Below, in pieces: positions 55,779 through 64,000 of a stretch of DNA of 64,000 nt (positions are counted from its first letter, which is position 1; every line of letters begins with the position of its first letter). The stretch is from positions 1 to 64,000 of the forward strand of contig NZ_JAAMPJ010000010.1 in assembly GCF_011067745.1 (NCBI RefSeq). Direction: 5' to 3'. This DNA is from Lentzea alba (lineage in GTDB: Bacteria > Actinomycetota > Actinomycetes > Mycobacteriales > Pseudonocardiaceae). Made by a program: the position numbers and the translations under genes. The notes under the pieces are model-generated. The model was given only the letters and a program-made list of their open reading frames with translations, was not told where the DNA came from and did not search any database.

Positions 55779-57287
55779 CTAAGTGGACGGGGTGGAGCGG
55801 GCCCAGGCGAAGGTCAGTTCTACAGCTCGCTTCCAGTTGGCGTATTCGTTTTCGCGGTGGTGGGCGTCCATGGCGGGGTTCCACCGCGCGGCCAGGTGCC
55901 AGTTGCGGCGCAACCCCTCCAGGTCCGGCCAGTAGCCGGAGGCGAGCCCCGCGGCGTAGGCGGCGCCCAGCGACACGGTCTCCGCCACCAGCGGCCGCAC
56001 CACCGGGATGTCCAGCACGTCCGCGATGAACTGCATCAACAGGTGGTCGGCGGTCATCCCGCCGTCCACCTTCAACACCGGCGTCGGCGCCCCGAGGTCG
56101 GCGTTCATCGCGTCGACGACCTCCCGGGTCTGCCACCCGGTCGCCTCCAGCACGGCTCGCGCGAGGTGGCCCTTGTTGATGTACGACGTGAGCCCGACGA
56201 CGAGCCCGCGCGCCTGCGCGAGCCAGTGCGGCGCGAACAACCCGGAGAACGCGGGCACGATGTAGCAGCCGCCGTTGTCCTTCACCGTGCGCGCCAACGT
56301 CTCGATCTCCGGCGCGCTGTGGATCAGCCCGAGGTTGTCGCGGAACCACTGCACCAGCGACCCCGCGACCGCGATCGAGCCCTCCAACGCGTAGGTGGGC
56401 TCCGCGCCGATCTGGTAGCCGATCGTCGTCAGCAACCCGTGCTTCGACCGCACGAGCTCGTTGCCGGTGTTCATCAACAGGAACCCGCCGGTGCCGTACG
56501 TGCCCTTGATCGACCCCTTCTCGAAGCACGTCTGCCCGAACAACGCCGCGTGCTGGTCGCCCAGCGCGGCCGTGATCGAGATGCCCGGCACCACCCGCGT
56601 GGTCCTGCCGTGGATCTCGGACGACGGCCGGATCTCCGGCAGCATCGACGCGGGCACGCCGAAGAAGTCCAGCAGCATCGGATCCCACTGCCGGGTGCCG
56701 AGGTTCATCAGCATGGTCCGCGACGCGTTGGTCACGTCGGTGACGTGCAGGCCGCCGTTGACCCCGCCGGTGAGGTTCCAGATCAGCCAGGTGTCCATCG
56801 TGCCGAACAGGACGTCGCCGCGTTCGGCCTTCTCCCGCAACCCGGCCACGTTGTCGAGCTGCCAGCGCAGCGACGGCGCCGAGAAGTAGTTCGCGAGCGG
56901 CAGGCCGCAGCGTTCGCGGACCTCCTCGATGCCGGGCTTCTTCTCCAGTTCCGCCACGAGTTCCTCGGTGCGGATGTCCTCCCAGACGATCGCGCGCGCC
57001 ACCGGGACACCGGTGTGCCGGTCCCACACCACGAACGTCTCGCGCTGGTTCGTGATGCCCAGCGCCACCACCTGCTCGGCGGTGATCCCGGCCTGCCGCA
57101 ACGCCTGCGGCATGATCCGGTCGACGTTGCGCCAGATCTCCACGGCGTCCTGCTCCACCCAGCCGGGCCGCGGGTGGTACTGCCGGTGCTCGCGCTGGGC
57201 GACCGCGACCAGTCGGGCGTTCTGGTCGAACACGATGCAGCGCGTCGACGTCGTCCCCTGGTCGATCGCCATCACAAACCGTTGCAC
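55779..57287 (-). CDS. glpK: Glycerol kinase 1
   Basis: 502 residues from GTG 57287, with SD aaggg. FGGY kinase: phosphate loop [13 protein letters not shown], glycerol-binding NQRETFVVWD and W-EDIRTE, then ALGDQHAALFGQ and the C-terminal VDGGMTADHLLMQF and [11 protein letters not shown]. Phosphorylates glycerol to glycerol-3-phosphate in the cytosol. Ten bases downstream of the IclR gene, so co-transcribed with it. A second kinase lies at 59085; the two are clearly related but not near-identical, which suggests different regulation or kinetics. Confidence 0.93.
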   Translation of the reverse strand: MQRFVMAIDQGTTSTRCIVFDQNARLVAVAQREHRQYHPRPGWVEQDAVEIWRNVDRIMPQALRQAGITAEQVVALGITNQRETFVVWDRHTGVPVARAIVWEDIRTEELVAELEKKPGIEEVRERCGLPLANYFSAPSLRWQLDNVAGLREKAERGDVLFGTMDTWLIWNLTGGVNGGLHVTDVTNASRTMLMNLGTRQWDPMLLDFFGVPASMLPEIRPSSEIHGRTTRVVPGISITAALGDQHAALFGQTCFEKGSIKGTYGTGGFLLMNTGNELVRSKHGLLTTIGYQIGAEPTYALEGSIAVAGSLVQWFRDNLGLIHSAPEIETLARTVKDNGGCYIVPAFSGLFAPHWLAQARGLVVGLTSYINKGHLARAVLEATGWQTREVVDAMNADLGAPTPVLKVDGGMTADHLLMQFIADVLDIPVVRPLVAETVSLGAAYAAGLASGYWPDLEGLRRNWHLAARWNPAMDAHHRENEYANWKRAVELTFAWARSTPST

Positions 57288-57297
57288 GCCGAGCCCT

Positions 57298-58062
57298 TCA
57301 GTTCTCGTCGACGAGAGAAGTGGTGACCGCCTCGGCGGCCTGGACGACCTGACGCACCAGCGTCGCGCGCGGCCGTCCGGTGGAGTCGCACAGCCGGTCC
57401 ACCGCACCGGAGATGCCGATCGCGCCGACGACGAGCCCGCCGGGGATCCGGATGGGCGCGGCGATGCTGGCCTCGCCGGGCATGTACTCCTCGGCCTCGC
57501 CCGCCCAGCCCTGCGACCGCACCTCGGTCAGCACCCTCTCCAACGCCTGGGTGCGGGTGATCGTCCGGCGGGTCAGCGACGTGAGCTCCCGCCGGCGTGC
57601 GGCCGCCGCCAGGTCCGGGTCGTAAGCGAGCAGCACCTTGCCGAGCGCGGTGGCGTGCAACGGCAGCATCGCGCCGATGCCGAGGGTCTGCACGGAGTCG
57701 TCGGGCCGGAACACGTGGTGCACGACGAGCACGGCGGCGTCGTGGTGCATGCCGATGCGCACCTCCTGGCCCGACCGCGCGGCGAGCGTGTCGGCCCAGT
57801 TGATCGATCGAGAACGCAGTTCGTTCGCGTCGAGGTAGGACGTACCGAGGTGCAGCAGTGCCGCGCCGAGCCGGTAGCGGCCGGTGGCCTGATCCTGTTC
57901 GACGAACTCGACCCGTTGCAGCGTACGGAGAATCCCGTGTGCGGTGCCACGCGCGAGACCGAGCGAGTCGGCTATCTCTGTGAGACCGTGGTGGCCGGAG
58001 CCACGCGCAAGTAGCCGCAGCACGGCTGCGGCGCGTTCGATCGACTGGATGGGTCCCGGCAC
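57298..58062 (-). CDS. IclR-family regulator (GylR-like) of glycerol genes
   Basis: 254 residues from GTG 58062. N-terminal winged HTH PIQSIERAAAVLRLL and LTEIADSLGLARGTAHGILRTLQ; C-terminal ligand-binding domain with LPLHATALGKVLLAY and GEASIAAPIRIPGG. The N terminus closely matches the pattern of streptomycete GylR as I recall it. Sits between and divergent from glpF-glpK-glpD, so it most likely represses both arms, with glycerol-3-phosphate as a probable effector. Confidence 0.88.
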   Translation of the reverse strand: MPGPIQSIERAAAVLRLLARGSGHHGLTEIADSLGLARGTAHGILRTLQRVEFVEQDQATGRYRLGAALLHLGTSYLDANELRSRSINWADTLAARSGQEVRIGMHHDAAVLVVHHVFRPDDSVQTLGIGAMLPLHATALGKVLLAYDPDLAAAARRRELTSLTRRTITRTQALERVLTEVRSQGWAGEAEEYMPGEASIAAPIRIPGGLVVGAIGISGAVDRLCDSTGRPRATLVRQVVQAAEAVTTSLVDEN

Positions 58063-58088
58063 GCGAGAAACGTAATTCAGACGACCCG

Positions 58089-58214
58089 TGTCGGCAATGT
58101 CGAACAGGTAGCGCCGTCATCACCCCTGGACACAGGCCTGAAACGCCTTGTCTGCGCGCAGCGTGACCGGTCGGTCACAACTTCGGGGGCACGGGGTGTC
58201 GACATTGTCGAAAC
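58089..58214. promoter_or_regulatory. Candidate GylR operators in the divergent glycerol promoter region
   Basis: Two related 18-mers, tgtcggcaatgtcgaaca (58089-58106) and tgtcgacattgtcgaaac (58197-58214), share TGTCGRCA-N-TGTCGAA; the second is nearly a full inverted repeat (CGACA-T-TGTCG). Between them gtgaccggtcggtcac (58163-58178) is a separate perfect palindrome. Placement by the two divergent starts suits IclR-type control. Confidence 0.55.
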
Positions 58215-58221
58215 GTGCCCG

Positions 58222-58251
58222 TTGAGCAGGCGTGACGCAGGTCATTACGTT
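58222..58251 (+). promoter_or_regulatory. Possible sigma-70 promoter of glpF
   Basis: ttgagc (58222-58227) and tacgtt (58246-58251) with 18 bases between, immediately after the second candidate operator and about 55 bases before the glpF start. Fits -35/-10 loosely. Confidence 0.35.
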
Positions 58252-58305
58252 CCGCGTCAATCACCACGGGGTGATCAGCCGTTCTCAGACGATTGGGAGG
58301 CCAGC

Positions 58306-59061
58306 GTGGGTCTCGGGTCAGTGTTCCTCAGCGAGGTGCTCGGTACGGGCGTCCTGCTGTTGCTGGGTGCGGGCGTGGTGGCCAACGTGCTGCTCGCCAA
58401 GTCGAAGGGCTTCGACGGCGGTTGGCTGTTGATCAACTTCGGCTGGGGCCTCGGCGTCTTCGCCGGTGTGTACGTCGCCTACAAGTCGGGCGCGCACCTC
58501 AACCCGGCCGTCACGGTCGGCATTCTGACCAGCGGTGCGGCCGAGTACGCGCCCGGTGTTCCGGTCAGCGCGGGCTCGACGATCGTGTACTTCGCCGGTG
58601 AGTTCCTCGGCGCGTTCCTCGGTGCCGTGCTCGCCTGGCTCGCGTACAAGCCGCACTTCGACGAGACGCCCGACGAGGGCCTCAAGCTCGCTGTCTTCTC
58701 CACCGGTCCGGCGATCCGCAGCTACACCTGGAACCTGGTGTGCGAGGTCATCGGCACGTTCGTCCTGGTCTTCGTGATCCTCGCGTTCGGCAAGACCCCG
58801 ACCCAGATCGGCCCGCTGGCCGCGGCGCTGCTGGTCGTCGGTATCGGCGCCTCGCTCGGTGGCCCCACCGGCTACGCGATCAACCCGGCTCGCGACCTCG
58901 GCCCGCGCATCGCGCACGCCCTGCTGCCGCTGTCCTACAAGGGCACCGACGGTGAAGCCGTGGGCAAGAAGGACTCGGACTGGGGCTACTCCTGGATCCC
59001 GGTCGTCGGCCCGATCGTCGGCGGTGCCATCGCCGGTGTCGTCGCCTCGCTCGTGTTCTGA
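58306..59061 (+). CDS. glpF: Glycerol facilitator / aquaglyceroporin (MIP family)
   Basis: 251 residues from GTG 58306, with SD gggagg at 58295-58300; the open frame extends upstream, but the extra residues are not membrane-like. Six membrane segments. The two pore motifs are HLNPAVTVG and [12 protein letters not shown], and the Asp after the second NPAR marks the glycerol-conducting branch. Admits glycerol by diffusion. First gene of glpF-glpK-glpD, 23 bases before the kinase. Confidence 0.93.
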   Translation: MGLGSVFLSEVLGTGVLLLLGAGVVANVLLAKSKGFDGGWLLINFGWGLGVFAGVYVAYKSGAHLNPAVTVGILTSGAAEYAPGVPVSAGSTIVYFAGEFLGAFLGAVLAWLAYKPHFDETPDEGLKLAVFSTGPAIRSYTWNLVCEVIGTFVLVFVILAFGKTPTQIGPLAAALLVVGIGASLGGPTGYAINPARDLGPRIAHALLPLSYKGTDGEAVGKKDSDWGYSWIPVVGPIVGGAIAGVVASLVF

Positions 59062-59084
59062 CCATCCTGAAAGGACAAACTTCG

Positions 59085-60602
59085 ATGACGCAGTACGTTC
59101 TCGCCGTCGACCAGGGCACGACCAGCACCAGGGCGATCATCTTCGACCACAGCGGCTCCATCGTCGCCGTGGGCCAGAAGGAGCACGAGCAGATCTTCCC
59201 GCGGGCCGGCTGGGTCGAGCACAACCCGGTGGAGATCTCCGAGAACACCCGGTTCGTGATCGGCCAGGCGCTCGCCGCCGCCGACCTCAACACCGGTGAC
59301 CTCGCCGCCGTCGGCATCACCAACCAGCGCGAGACCGCGGTGGTGTGGGACAAGAACACCGGCGAACCCGTCTACAACGCGATCGTCTGGCAGGACACCC
59401 GCACGCAGGCGATCGTCGAGGAGCTCGGCGCTCTGGGCGGTGGTGCCGAGCGCTACAAGGCGAAGGTCGGCCTGCCGCTCGCGACCTACTTCTCCGGCCC
59501 GAAGATCCGCTGGATCCTCGACAACGTCGAGGGTGCCCGTGAGCGCGCCGAGGCGGGCGACCTGCTGTTCGGCAACACCGACACGTGGACGCTGTGGAAC
59601 CTCACCGGCGGCCCCAACGGCGGTGTGCACGCCACGGACGTCACCAACGCGTCGCGGACCATGCTGATGGACCTCGACACGCTGCAGTGGGACGCCGAGA
59701 TCGCCGGCGAGATGGGCATTCCGGTGTCCATGCTGCCGGAGATCCGTTCCTCCTCCGAGGTCTACGGCAACGGCGGTCCGGGCGGCGTGCTCAAGGGCGT
59801 GCCGATCGCGGGCATCCTCGGCGACCAGCAGGCGGCGACGTTCGGCCAGGCCTGCTACGAGCCGGGCACCGCCAAGAACACCTACGGCACCGGCAACTTC
59901 ATGCTGCTCAACACCGGTACCGAGAAGGTCGCCTCGAAGAACGGCCTGCTGACCACGGTCTGCTACAAGATCGGCGACGAGGCCCCGGTCTACGCCCTCG
60001 AAGGCTCGATCGCGGTCACCGGCTCGCTGGTGCAGTGGCTGCGCGACAACCTCGGCATCATCGGCTCCGCCCCGGAGATCGAGACGCTGGCGCGGTCGGT
60101 CGAGGACAACGGTGGCGCGTACTTCGTGCCGGCGTTCTCGGGCCTGTTCGCCCCGTACTGGCGGGCGGACGCGCGCGGCGCGGTCGTCGGCCTGACCCGG
60201 TTCGTGAACAAGGGCCACCTGGCCCGCGCCGTGCTGGAGGCGACGGCGTTCCAGACCCGCGAGGTCCTGGACGCGATGAACGCCGACTCCGGTGTGCCGC
60301 TGACCGAGCTGAAGGTCGACGGCGGCATGGTCCAGAACGAGCTGCTCATGCAGTTCCAGGCCGATGTTCTCGACGTGCCGGTCGTGCGTCCCGTCGTTGC
60401 CGAGACGACCGCGCTGGGTGCCGCGTACGCCGCCGGTCTCGCGGTCGGCTACTGGTCGTCGCTGGACGAGCTGCGCGCGAACTGGGCCGAGGACAAGCGC
60501 TGGACGCCCGAGCTGGCGGCCGACGAGCGCGAGCGCGAGTACCGCAACTGGAAGAAGGCCGTCACCAAGTCGTTCGACTGGGTCGACTCCGACGTCCGCT
60601 GA
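59085..60602 (+). CDS. glpK: Glycerol kinase 2
   Basis: 505 residues from ATG 59085, SD aagga. FGGY motifs [48 protein letters not shown]-like [14 protein letters not shown], and [17 protein letters not shown]. Full length. Traps imported glycerol as glycerol-3-phosphate for the next enzyme in the same operon. Paralogue of the divergent kinase at 55779. Confidence 0.95.
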   Translation: MTQYVLAVDQGTTSTRAIIFDHSGSIVAVGQKEHEQIFPRAGWVEHNPVEISENTRFVIGQALAAADLNTGDLAAVGITNQRETAVVWDKNTGEPVYNAIVWQDTRTQAIVEELGALGGGAERYKAKVGLPLATYFSGPKIRWILDNVEGARERAEAGDLLFGNTDTWTLWNLTGGPNGGVHATDVTNASRTMLMDLDTLQWDAEIAGEMGIPVSMLPEIRSSSEVYGNGGPGGVLKGVPIAGILGDQQAATFGQACYEPGTAKNTYGTGNFMLLNTGTEKVASKNGLLTTVCYKIGDEAPVYALEGSIAVTGSLVQWLRDNLGIIGSAPEIETLARSVEDNGGAYFVPAFSGLFAPYWRADARGAVVGLTRFVNKGHLARAVLEATAFQTREVLDAMNADSGVPLTELKVDGGMVQNELLMQFQADVLDVPVVRPVVAETTALGAAYAAGLAVGYWSSLDELRANWAEDKRWTPELAADEREREYRNWKKAVTKSFDWVDSDVR

Positions 60603-60626
60603 TTTCCTTCTGAGGAGCTGAAGAAG

Positions 60627-62246
60627 TTGTTCGCGAGGCTGGATCCGGCTCGGCGTGCTCGGTCCCTGGAGACCTTGGACAGCACGGAGTTCGACGTTCT
60701 CGTCGTCGGAGGTGGTGTGGTCGGTGCGGGCGCTGCGCTCGACGCGGCGTCCCGCGGCCTCTCCGTCGCGCTCGTCGAGGCCGAAGACTGGGCGGCGGGC
60801 ACGTCGAGCCGGTCCAGCAAGCTCGTCCACGGCGGGCTGCGGTACCTGGAGCAGCTGGAGTTCAAGCTGGTCCGGGAAGCTTTGAAGGAACGCGGGCTCT
60901 TGTTGCGCCGGCTCGCACCGCACCTGGTGCGGCCGGTGCCGTTCCTCTTCCCGTTGAAGAAGCAGTGGGAGCGTGCCTACGTCGGCGCGGGCGTGCTGCT
61001 GTACGACTCGATCGGCGGCGCCGGTGCCGTGCCGATGCACCGGCACTTGTCCCGCCGGAAGATGGCATCTCTTGGGCCGTCTCTGGATTCCGACGCCTTC
61101 GCCGGCGCGATTCGGTACTACGACGCGCAGGTGGACGACGCACGGCTGGTGGCCACGCTGGTCCGCACGGCCGCGCAGCACGGCGCGACGGTGGTGTCGC
61201 GGGCTCGGGTCACGTCGTTGCTTCGCAGTGATGGCCGGGTTTCCGGCGCCTCGGTGCGCGACGAGCTGTCCGGCGTGACGCACGTGGTGCGGGCTCGTCG
61301 GGTGATCAGCGCTACCGGTGTGTGGACGGACTCGCTGAACTCGCTGTCGCCGGGCGCACCGCCGTTCCACGTGCGGATGTCCAAGGGCGTGCACGTGCTG
61401 GTGGATCGTTCGAAGATCCAGCTGGACGGCGGGCTGATCACGCAGACCGAGAAGTCCGTGCTGTTCGTGATCCCGTGGGGTGCCTACTGGATCATCGGCA
61501 CCACGGACACGCCCTACTCGGGTTCGCCCGAGGACGTTTCAGCGACTCCCGAGGACATCTCGTACATCCTCGACCACGTCAACGCCGTGCTGCGGTCTCC
61601 GCTTTCGGCTGACGATGTCGTTGGCACGTACGCGGGTCTGCGGCCGTTGCTCGACGGGGCTTCCGGGGACACGGCGAAGCTCTCCCGCGAACACGCCGTC
61701 GCCCAGCTCGAGCCGGGGTTCTTCGTGATCGCCGGCGGCAAGTACACGACCTACCGCGTGATGGCCGCCGACGTCGTGAACGCGGCTGTCGCCGGCCTGG
61801 GCCGTGCCGTCGCACCGTCGCTGACCGCCCGGCTGCCGTTGTGCGGCGCGGTCGGCTACCAAGAGCTGTGGGCGGACCGGACTCGAGTCGCCGCCGAGTC
61901 CGGCCTGCCCACGTCCACTGTGGAGCGTCTGCTGCGCCGCTACGGCTCGGCGGTGTCCGATCTTCTGGCGTTGATCGCTCAGGACTCCTCGCTGGCCACG
62001 CCCGTGGCGGGGTATCTGGCGGCGGAGATCGTGTACGCCGTGACGCACGAAGGTGCGCTGGGGCTGGAGGACGTGCTCGCTCGACGGACTCGGATCGCCA
62101 TGGAGCACCTGGACTTCGGTGCGTCGGTGGCGGATCGGGTGGCTGACCTGATCGCGGGTCCACTGCGTTGGTCGGCTGCCGAACGTGATGCGGCTGTGGC
62201 GGCCTACGTGGCGAGCACGGAGTTGGCGGCCCAGGCGGGAATGTGA
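60627..62246 (+). CDS. glpD: Aerobic glycerol-3-phosphate dehydrogenase
   Basis: 539 residues from TTG 60627, with SD gaggag at 60612-60617. N-terminal FAD-binding motif VLVVGGGVVGAGAALDAASRG, then SSRSSKLVHGGLRYLE, typical of GlpD; TTDTPYSG and GGKYTTYRVMA are also family marks. A C-terminal helical cap domain fills the last 140 residues. Membrane-associated flavoenzyme that oxidises glycerol-3-phosphate to dihydroxyacetone phosphate, feeding the quinone pool. 24 bases after glpK. Confidence 0.95.
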   Translation: MFARLDPARRARSLETLDSTEFDVLVVGGGVVGAGAALDAASRGLSVALVEAEDWAAGTSSRSSKLVHGGLRYLEQLEFKLVREALKERGLLLRRLAPHLVRPVPFLFPLKKQWERAYVGAGVLLYDSIGGAGAVPMHRHLSRRKMASLGPSLDSDAFAGAIRYYDAQVDDARLVATLVRTAAQHGATVVSRARVTSLLRSDGRVSGASVRDELSGVTHVVRARRVISATGVWTDSLNSLSPGAPPFHVRMSKGVHVLVDRSKIQLDGGLITQTEKSVLFVIPWGAYWIIGTTDTPYSGSPEDVSATPEDISYILDHVNAVLRSPLSADDVVGTYAGLRPLLDGASGDTAKLSREHAVAQLEPGFFVIAGGKYTTYRVMAADVVNAAVAGLGRAVAPSLTARLPLCGAVGYQELWADRTRVAAESGLPTSTVERLLRRYGSAVSDLLALIAQDSSLATPVAGYLAAEIVYAVTHEGALGLEDVLARRTRIAMEHLDFGASVADRVADLIAGPLRWSAAERDAAVAAYVASTELAAQAGM

Positions 62247-62253
62247 CAGTGAG

Positions 62254-62550
62254 ATGGACAGCGCGGAGCTGATCGAGAGGTTGCGGCGAGAGGGCGGCTT
62301 CCGGCTGCTCCCGCTGCTGGGGAACACCGGGCAGGTCGCGGGCGTGCACCTGACCCGGTTCCTGCCCGGCGGGCACCTCGACGTGATCCAGGCCTGGGAC
62401 GACCGGTGGGCGGCGTACGCCCGGATGCCGGACACCCTGGATGCGGGAGCGCCGTTCGCGGGGCCGGTCGGCGGGATGGTGCGCAGCGGTCCGTTCGCCC
62501 GGATCGTGGCCCCCTTGCTGCCGATTCAGTCGGGACTTACCGCCCCTTAG
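62254..62550 (+). CDS. Small protein of unknown function after glpD
   Basis: 98 residues from ATG 62254, 7 bases after the glpD stop. MDSAELIERLRREGGFRLLP, then VAGVHLTRFLPGGHLDVIQAWDD. Not recognised. Codon use is like its neighbours and there is a weak gtgag before the start. Position suggests it is the last gene of the glycerol operon. Confidence 0.6.
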   Translation: MDSAELIERLRREGGFRLLPLLGNTGQVAGVHLTRFLPGGHLDVIQAWDDRWAAYARMPDTLDAGAPFAGPVGGMVRSGPFARIVAPLLPIQSGLTAP

Positions 62551-62574
62551 GCGCACTGCGCGAGTGTGTTGGTC

Positions 62575-63507
62575 ATGATGAGAGCACTCGCGTTGGCCCT
62601 CCTGGCCGTGGTGGCGACGGCCCCTGCCGCGCACGCCGCCAGCCCGGTCAGCCTGACCGACGGCTTCTACGTCGACCCGGACTCCAACCCCGCCGTGTGG
62701 GTGCGAGACCACGCCGGCGACGGCCGTCAGGCCGCGATCAGGACGAACATCTCCACCAAGCCGATCGCCCGCTGGTTCGGCAACTGGAGCGGTGACATCA
62801 AGACCGCGGTCAGCGGTTACGTGAACAAGACCGGCACCAAGTTGCCCGTGCTGGTCGCGTACAACATCCCCAGCCGTGACGCGTGCGGCGGGCACTCCGG
62901 CGGTGGCGCCGGCACGCCCGAGGCGTACCGGACGTGGATCTCCTCCTTCGCTTCCGCCATCGGCACGCGCCCGGCCGTCGTCGTCATCGAGCCGGACTCG
63001 CTGGCGGACTTCAACTGCATGGACAGCGCCAAGATCGCCGAGCGCACCGCGATGATCAAGTACGCCACCGAGCAGTTCAAGGCCAAGGCGCCCAACACGT
63101 GGGCCTACCTCGACGCGGGCAACGCGCAGTGGGTGCCCGCGGGCACCATGGCGGCGCGCCTCGACAGCGCCGGCGTGCGCAACGTCCGCGGGTTCTCGAT
63201 CAACGTGTCGAACTACCACACCACGGCCGCGTCGACTTCCTACGGCAACTCGGTCAGCGGTTCGCTGCCCGGCTACACCAAGCCGTACGTCATCGACACG
63301 AGCCGCAACGGCAACGGGCACAACGGGGAGTGGTGCAACCCCGGCGGGCGCAAGCTCGGCACGCCGGCCCGGACCGGTGGTGGCGCGGAGATGCTGCTGT
63401 GGGTGAAGGTGCCGGGTGACTCCGACGGACGGTGCGGCAAGGCGCCGAACGTGGACGCCGGCAAGTTCGACCCGCAGCTCGCCTACGACCTCGTGTTCGG
63501 CTACTGA
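62575..63507 (+). CDS. Secreted glycoside hydrolase family 6 (endoglucanase-type)
   Basis: 310 residues from ATG 62575 (ATG 62578 or GTG 62566 are possible). Signal peptide ends AHA-ASPV. GH6 marks: LPVLVAYNIPSRDACGGHSGGGA, VVVIEPDSLADF with the catalytic-type Asp, YLDAGNAQWVP, DTSRNGNG, WCNPGGRKLG and LLWVKVPGDSDGRC. Acts outside the cell on beta-1,4-glucan. No cellulose-binding module or linker, so a catalytic domain only. Its 3' end overlaps the next convergent gene by 7 bp. Confidence 0.9.
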   Translation: MMRALALALLAVVATAPAAHAASPVSLTDGFYVDPDSNPAVWVRDHAGDGRQAAIRTNISTKPIARWFGNWSGDIKTAVSGYVNKTGTKLPVLVAYNIPSRDACGGHSGGGAGTPEAYRTWISSFASAIGTRPAVVVIEPDSLADFNCMDSAKIAERTAMIKYATEQFKAKAPNTWAYLDAGNAQWVPAGTMAARLDSAGVRNVRGFSINVSNYHTTAASTSYGNSVSGSLPGYTKPYVIDTSRNGNGHNGEWCNPGGRKLGTPARTGGGAEMLLWVKVPGDSDGRCGKAPNVDAGKFDPQLAYDLVFGY

Positions 63508-64000
63508 CGGCTCGTCAGGGCGTGGACCGGCGCGAGCTGGCTGGTGTACTCGGTCAGCTTGCGCCGCGTCCGTTCCTCGTCCAGGGCCACGGAGTCCAGC
63601 AGGTCGAAGAGCTTCTCGGCGCGGTCGACGGCGGCCTCGTCCTGGGCGAACACCTTGGCGTGACCGGACTCCGCGTAGACGATCGGGGTCGCCTTCTCGA
63701 ACTCGAACAGCGTGCACTTCGACTGGAACGCCGCCGTGGTCGCCTCCAGCGGCACGATGCGCACGATGTTCGCGTGGGCCAGCAGCTTGGTGTGCTGTTC
63801 GTGCATGACCTGGACGCCGCCCAGCCGCATCCGCAGCGCGATCTCGTGCAGGTAGAACACGCACTCGGGACTCGCCGGGCGCCGCATGACCGCCTGGCGG
63901 TCGCAGTCCATCGCGCTGTCCTCGTGGGTCGCGGCCTGCAGCGCGCGGGCGTAGGCCGGGGTCTGCAGGAGGCTGTGGACCGCGACGATGTCGTAGGACG
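63501..64000 (-). CDS. XRE-type regulator, DUF5753 part (5' end beyond the window)
   Basis: The last 165 residues are in the window; the frame stays open at base 64000. HSLLQTPAYARAL, ECVFYLHEIALRMRLGG, MHEQHTKLL and VRIVPLEATTAAF are DUF5753 signatures. In actinomycetes this domain follows an N-terminal HTH, which must lie to the right of the window. Often paired with a DUF397 gene; none is visible here. Confidence 0.85.
   Translation of the reverse strand, partial: SYDIVAVHSLLQTPAYARALQAATHEDSAMDCDRQAVMRRPASPECVFYLHEIALRMRLGGVQVMHEQHTKLLAHANIVRIVPLEATTAAFQSKCTLFEFEKATPIVYAESGHAKVFAQDEAAVDRAEKLFDLLDSVALDEERTRRKLTEYTSQLAPVHALTSRQ

Noticed and set aside
54405-57326. Long plus-strand frame across the M24B gene and opposite glycerol kinase 1
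   Set aside because: Shadow frame of two well-supported genes, Arg/Pro-rich without motifs, and it runs through the terminator.

Overview
High-GC (roughly 70%) DNA with GTG/TTG starts, Tat and Sec signal peptides, a GylR/IclR-type glycerol locus, an XRE/DUF5753 regulator and a CHAT-sigma-S8 operon. All of this points to an actinomycete, most likely of the Pseudonocardiales (Lentzea/Saccharothrix/Amycolatopsis type). The genus is an inference.

Left 61% (1-38,936): one reading frame without a stop. It is already open at base 3, so the start lies upstream and the protein is longer than about 12,977 residues. Order of parts: a Thr/Pro/Ser repeat linker; a beta-rich module A; one complete and two degenerate alpha/beta repeats; a second beta-rich module B; then about thirty more alpha/beta repeats, interrupted by two copies of an unrecognised enzyme-like module (weakly GT-A glycosyltransferase-like), one HExxHxxGxxD zinc-protease-like domain, KR[AP]R basic spacers and LPxxDDLF acidic spacers. 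Nine of about 33 repeats keep a His-Gly motif and a Cys 50-51 codons later (57 in one), in a context that strongly resembles clan CD cysteine peptidases, above all the C80 autoprocessing domain of large clostridial and MARTX toxins. The others have lost both residues. The gene is followed by a type VII secretion-associated protein, so I read the pair as an ESX/T7SS-exported giant toxin-like protein and its export partner. It probably belongs with the actinobacterial giant proteins that, from memory, databases label 'lonely Cys domain'; I could not check this.

Middle (39.6-46.6 kb): a Tat-exported sulfite-oxidase-family enzyme; a LacI regulator divergent from an MFS transporter with a perfect 18-bp palindrome between them; a DUF222/HNH (13E12-type) gene bracketed by two equal 189-bp inverted repeats, each containing a 122-bp palindromic unit, which looks like a small mobile element; and an MFS exporter with a ferredoxin-fold tail.

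46.6-54.3 kb: a secreted M9-type collagenase; then a minus-strand operon (S8 peptidase, ECF sigma, small beta-sandwich protein, CHAT-TPR protein) in which every stop overlaps the next start by 4 bp; then a LysR regulator divergent from an M24B aminopeptidase.

55.7-64 kb: a nested-palindrome terminator separates M24B from the glycerol locus. On the minus strand lie an IclR/GylR regulator and a glycerol kinase. On the plus strand lie the glycerol facilitator, a second glycerol kinase and glycerol-3-phosphate dehydrogenase. The divergent promoter region carries palindromic candidate operators. A small hypothetical gene, a secreted GH6 cellulase and the 3' part of an XRE/DUF5753 regulator close the window. 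I saw no tRNA, rRNA or CRISPR array.
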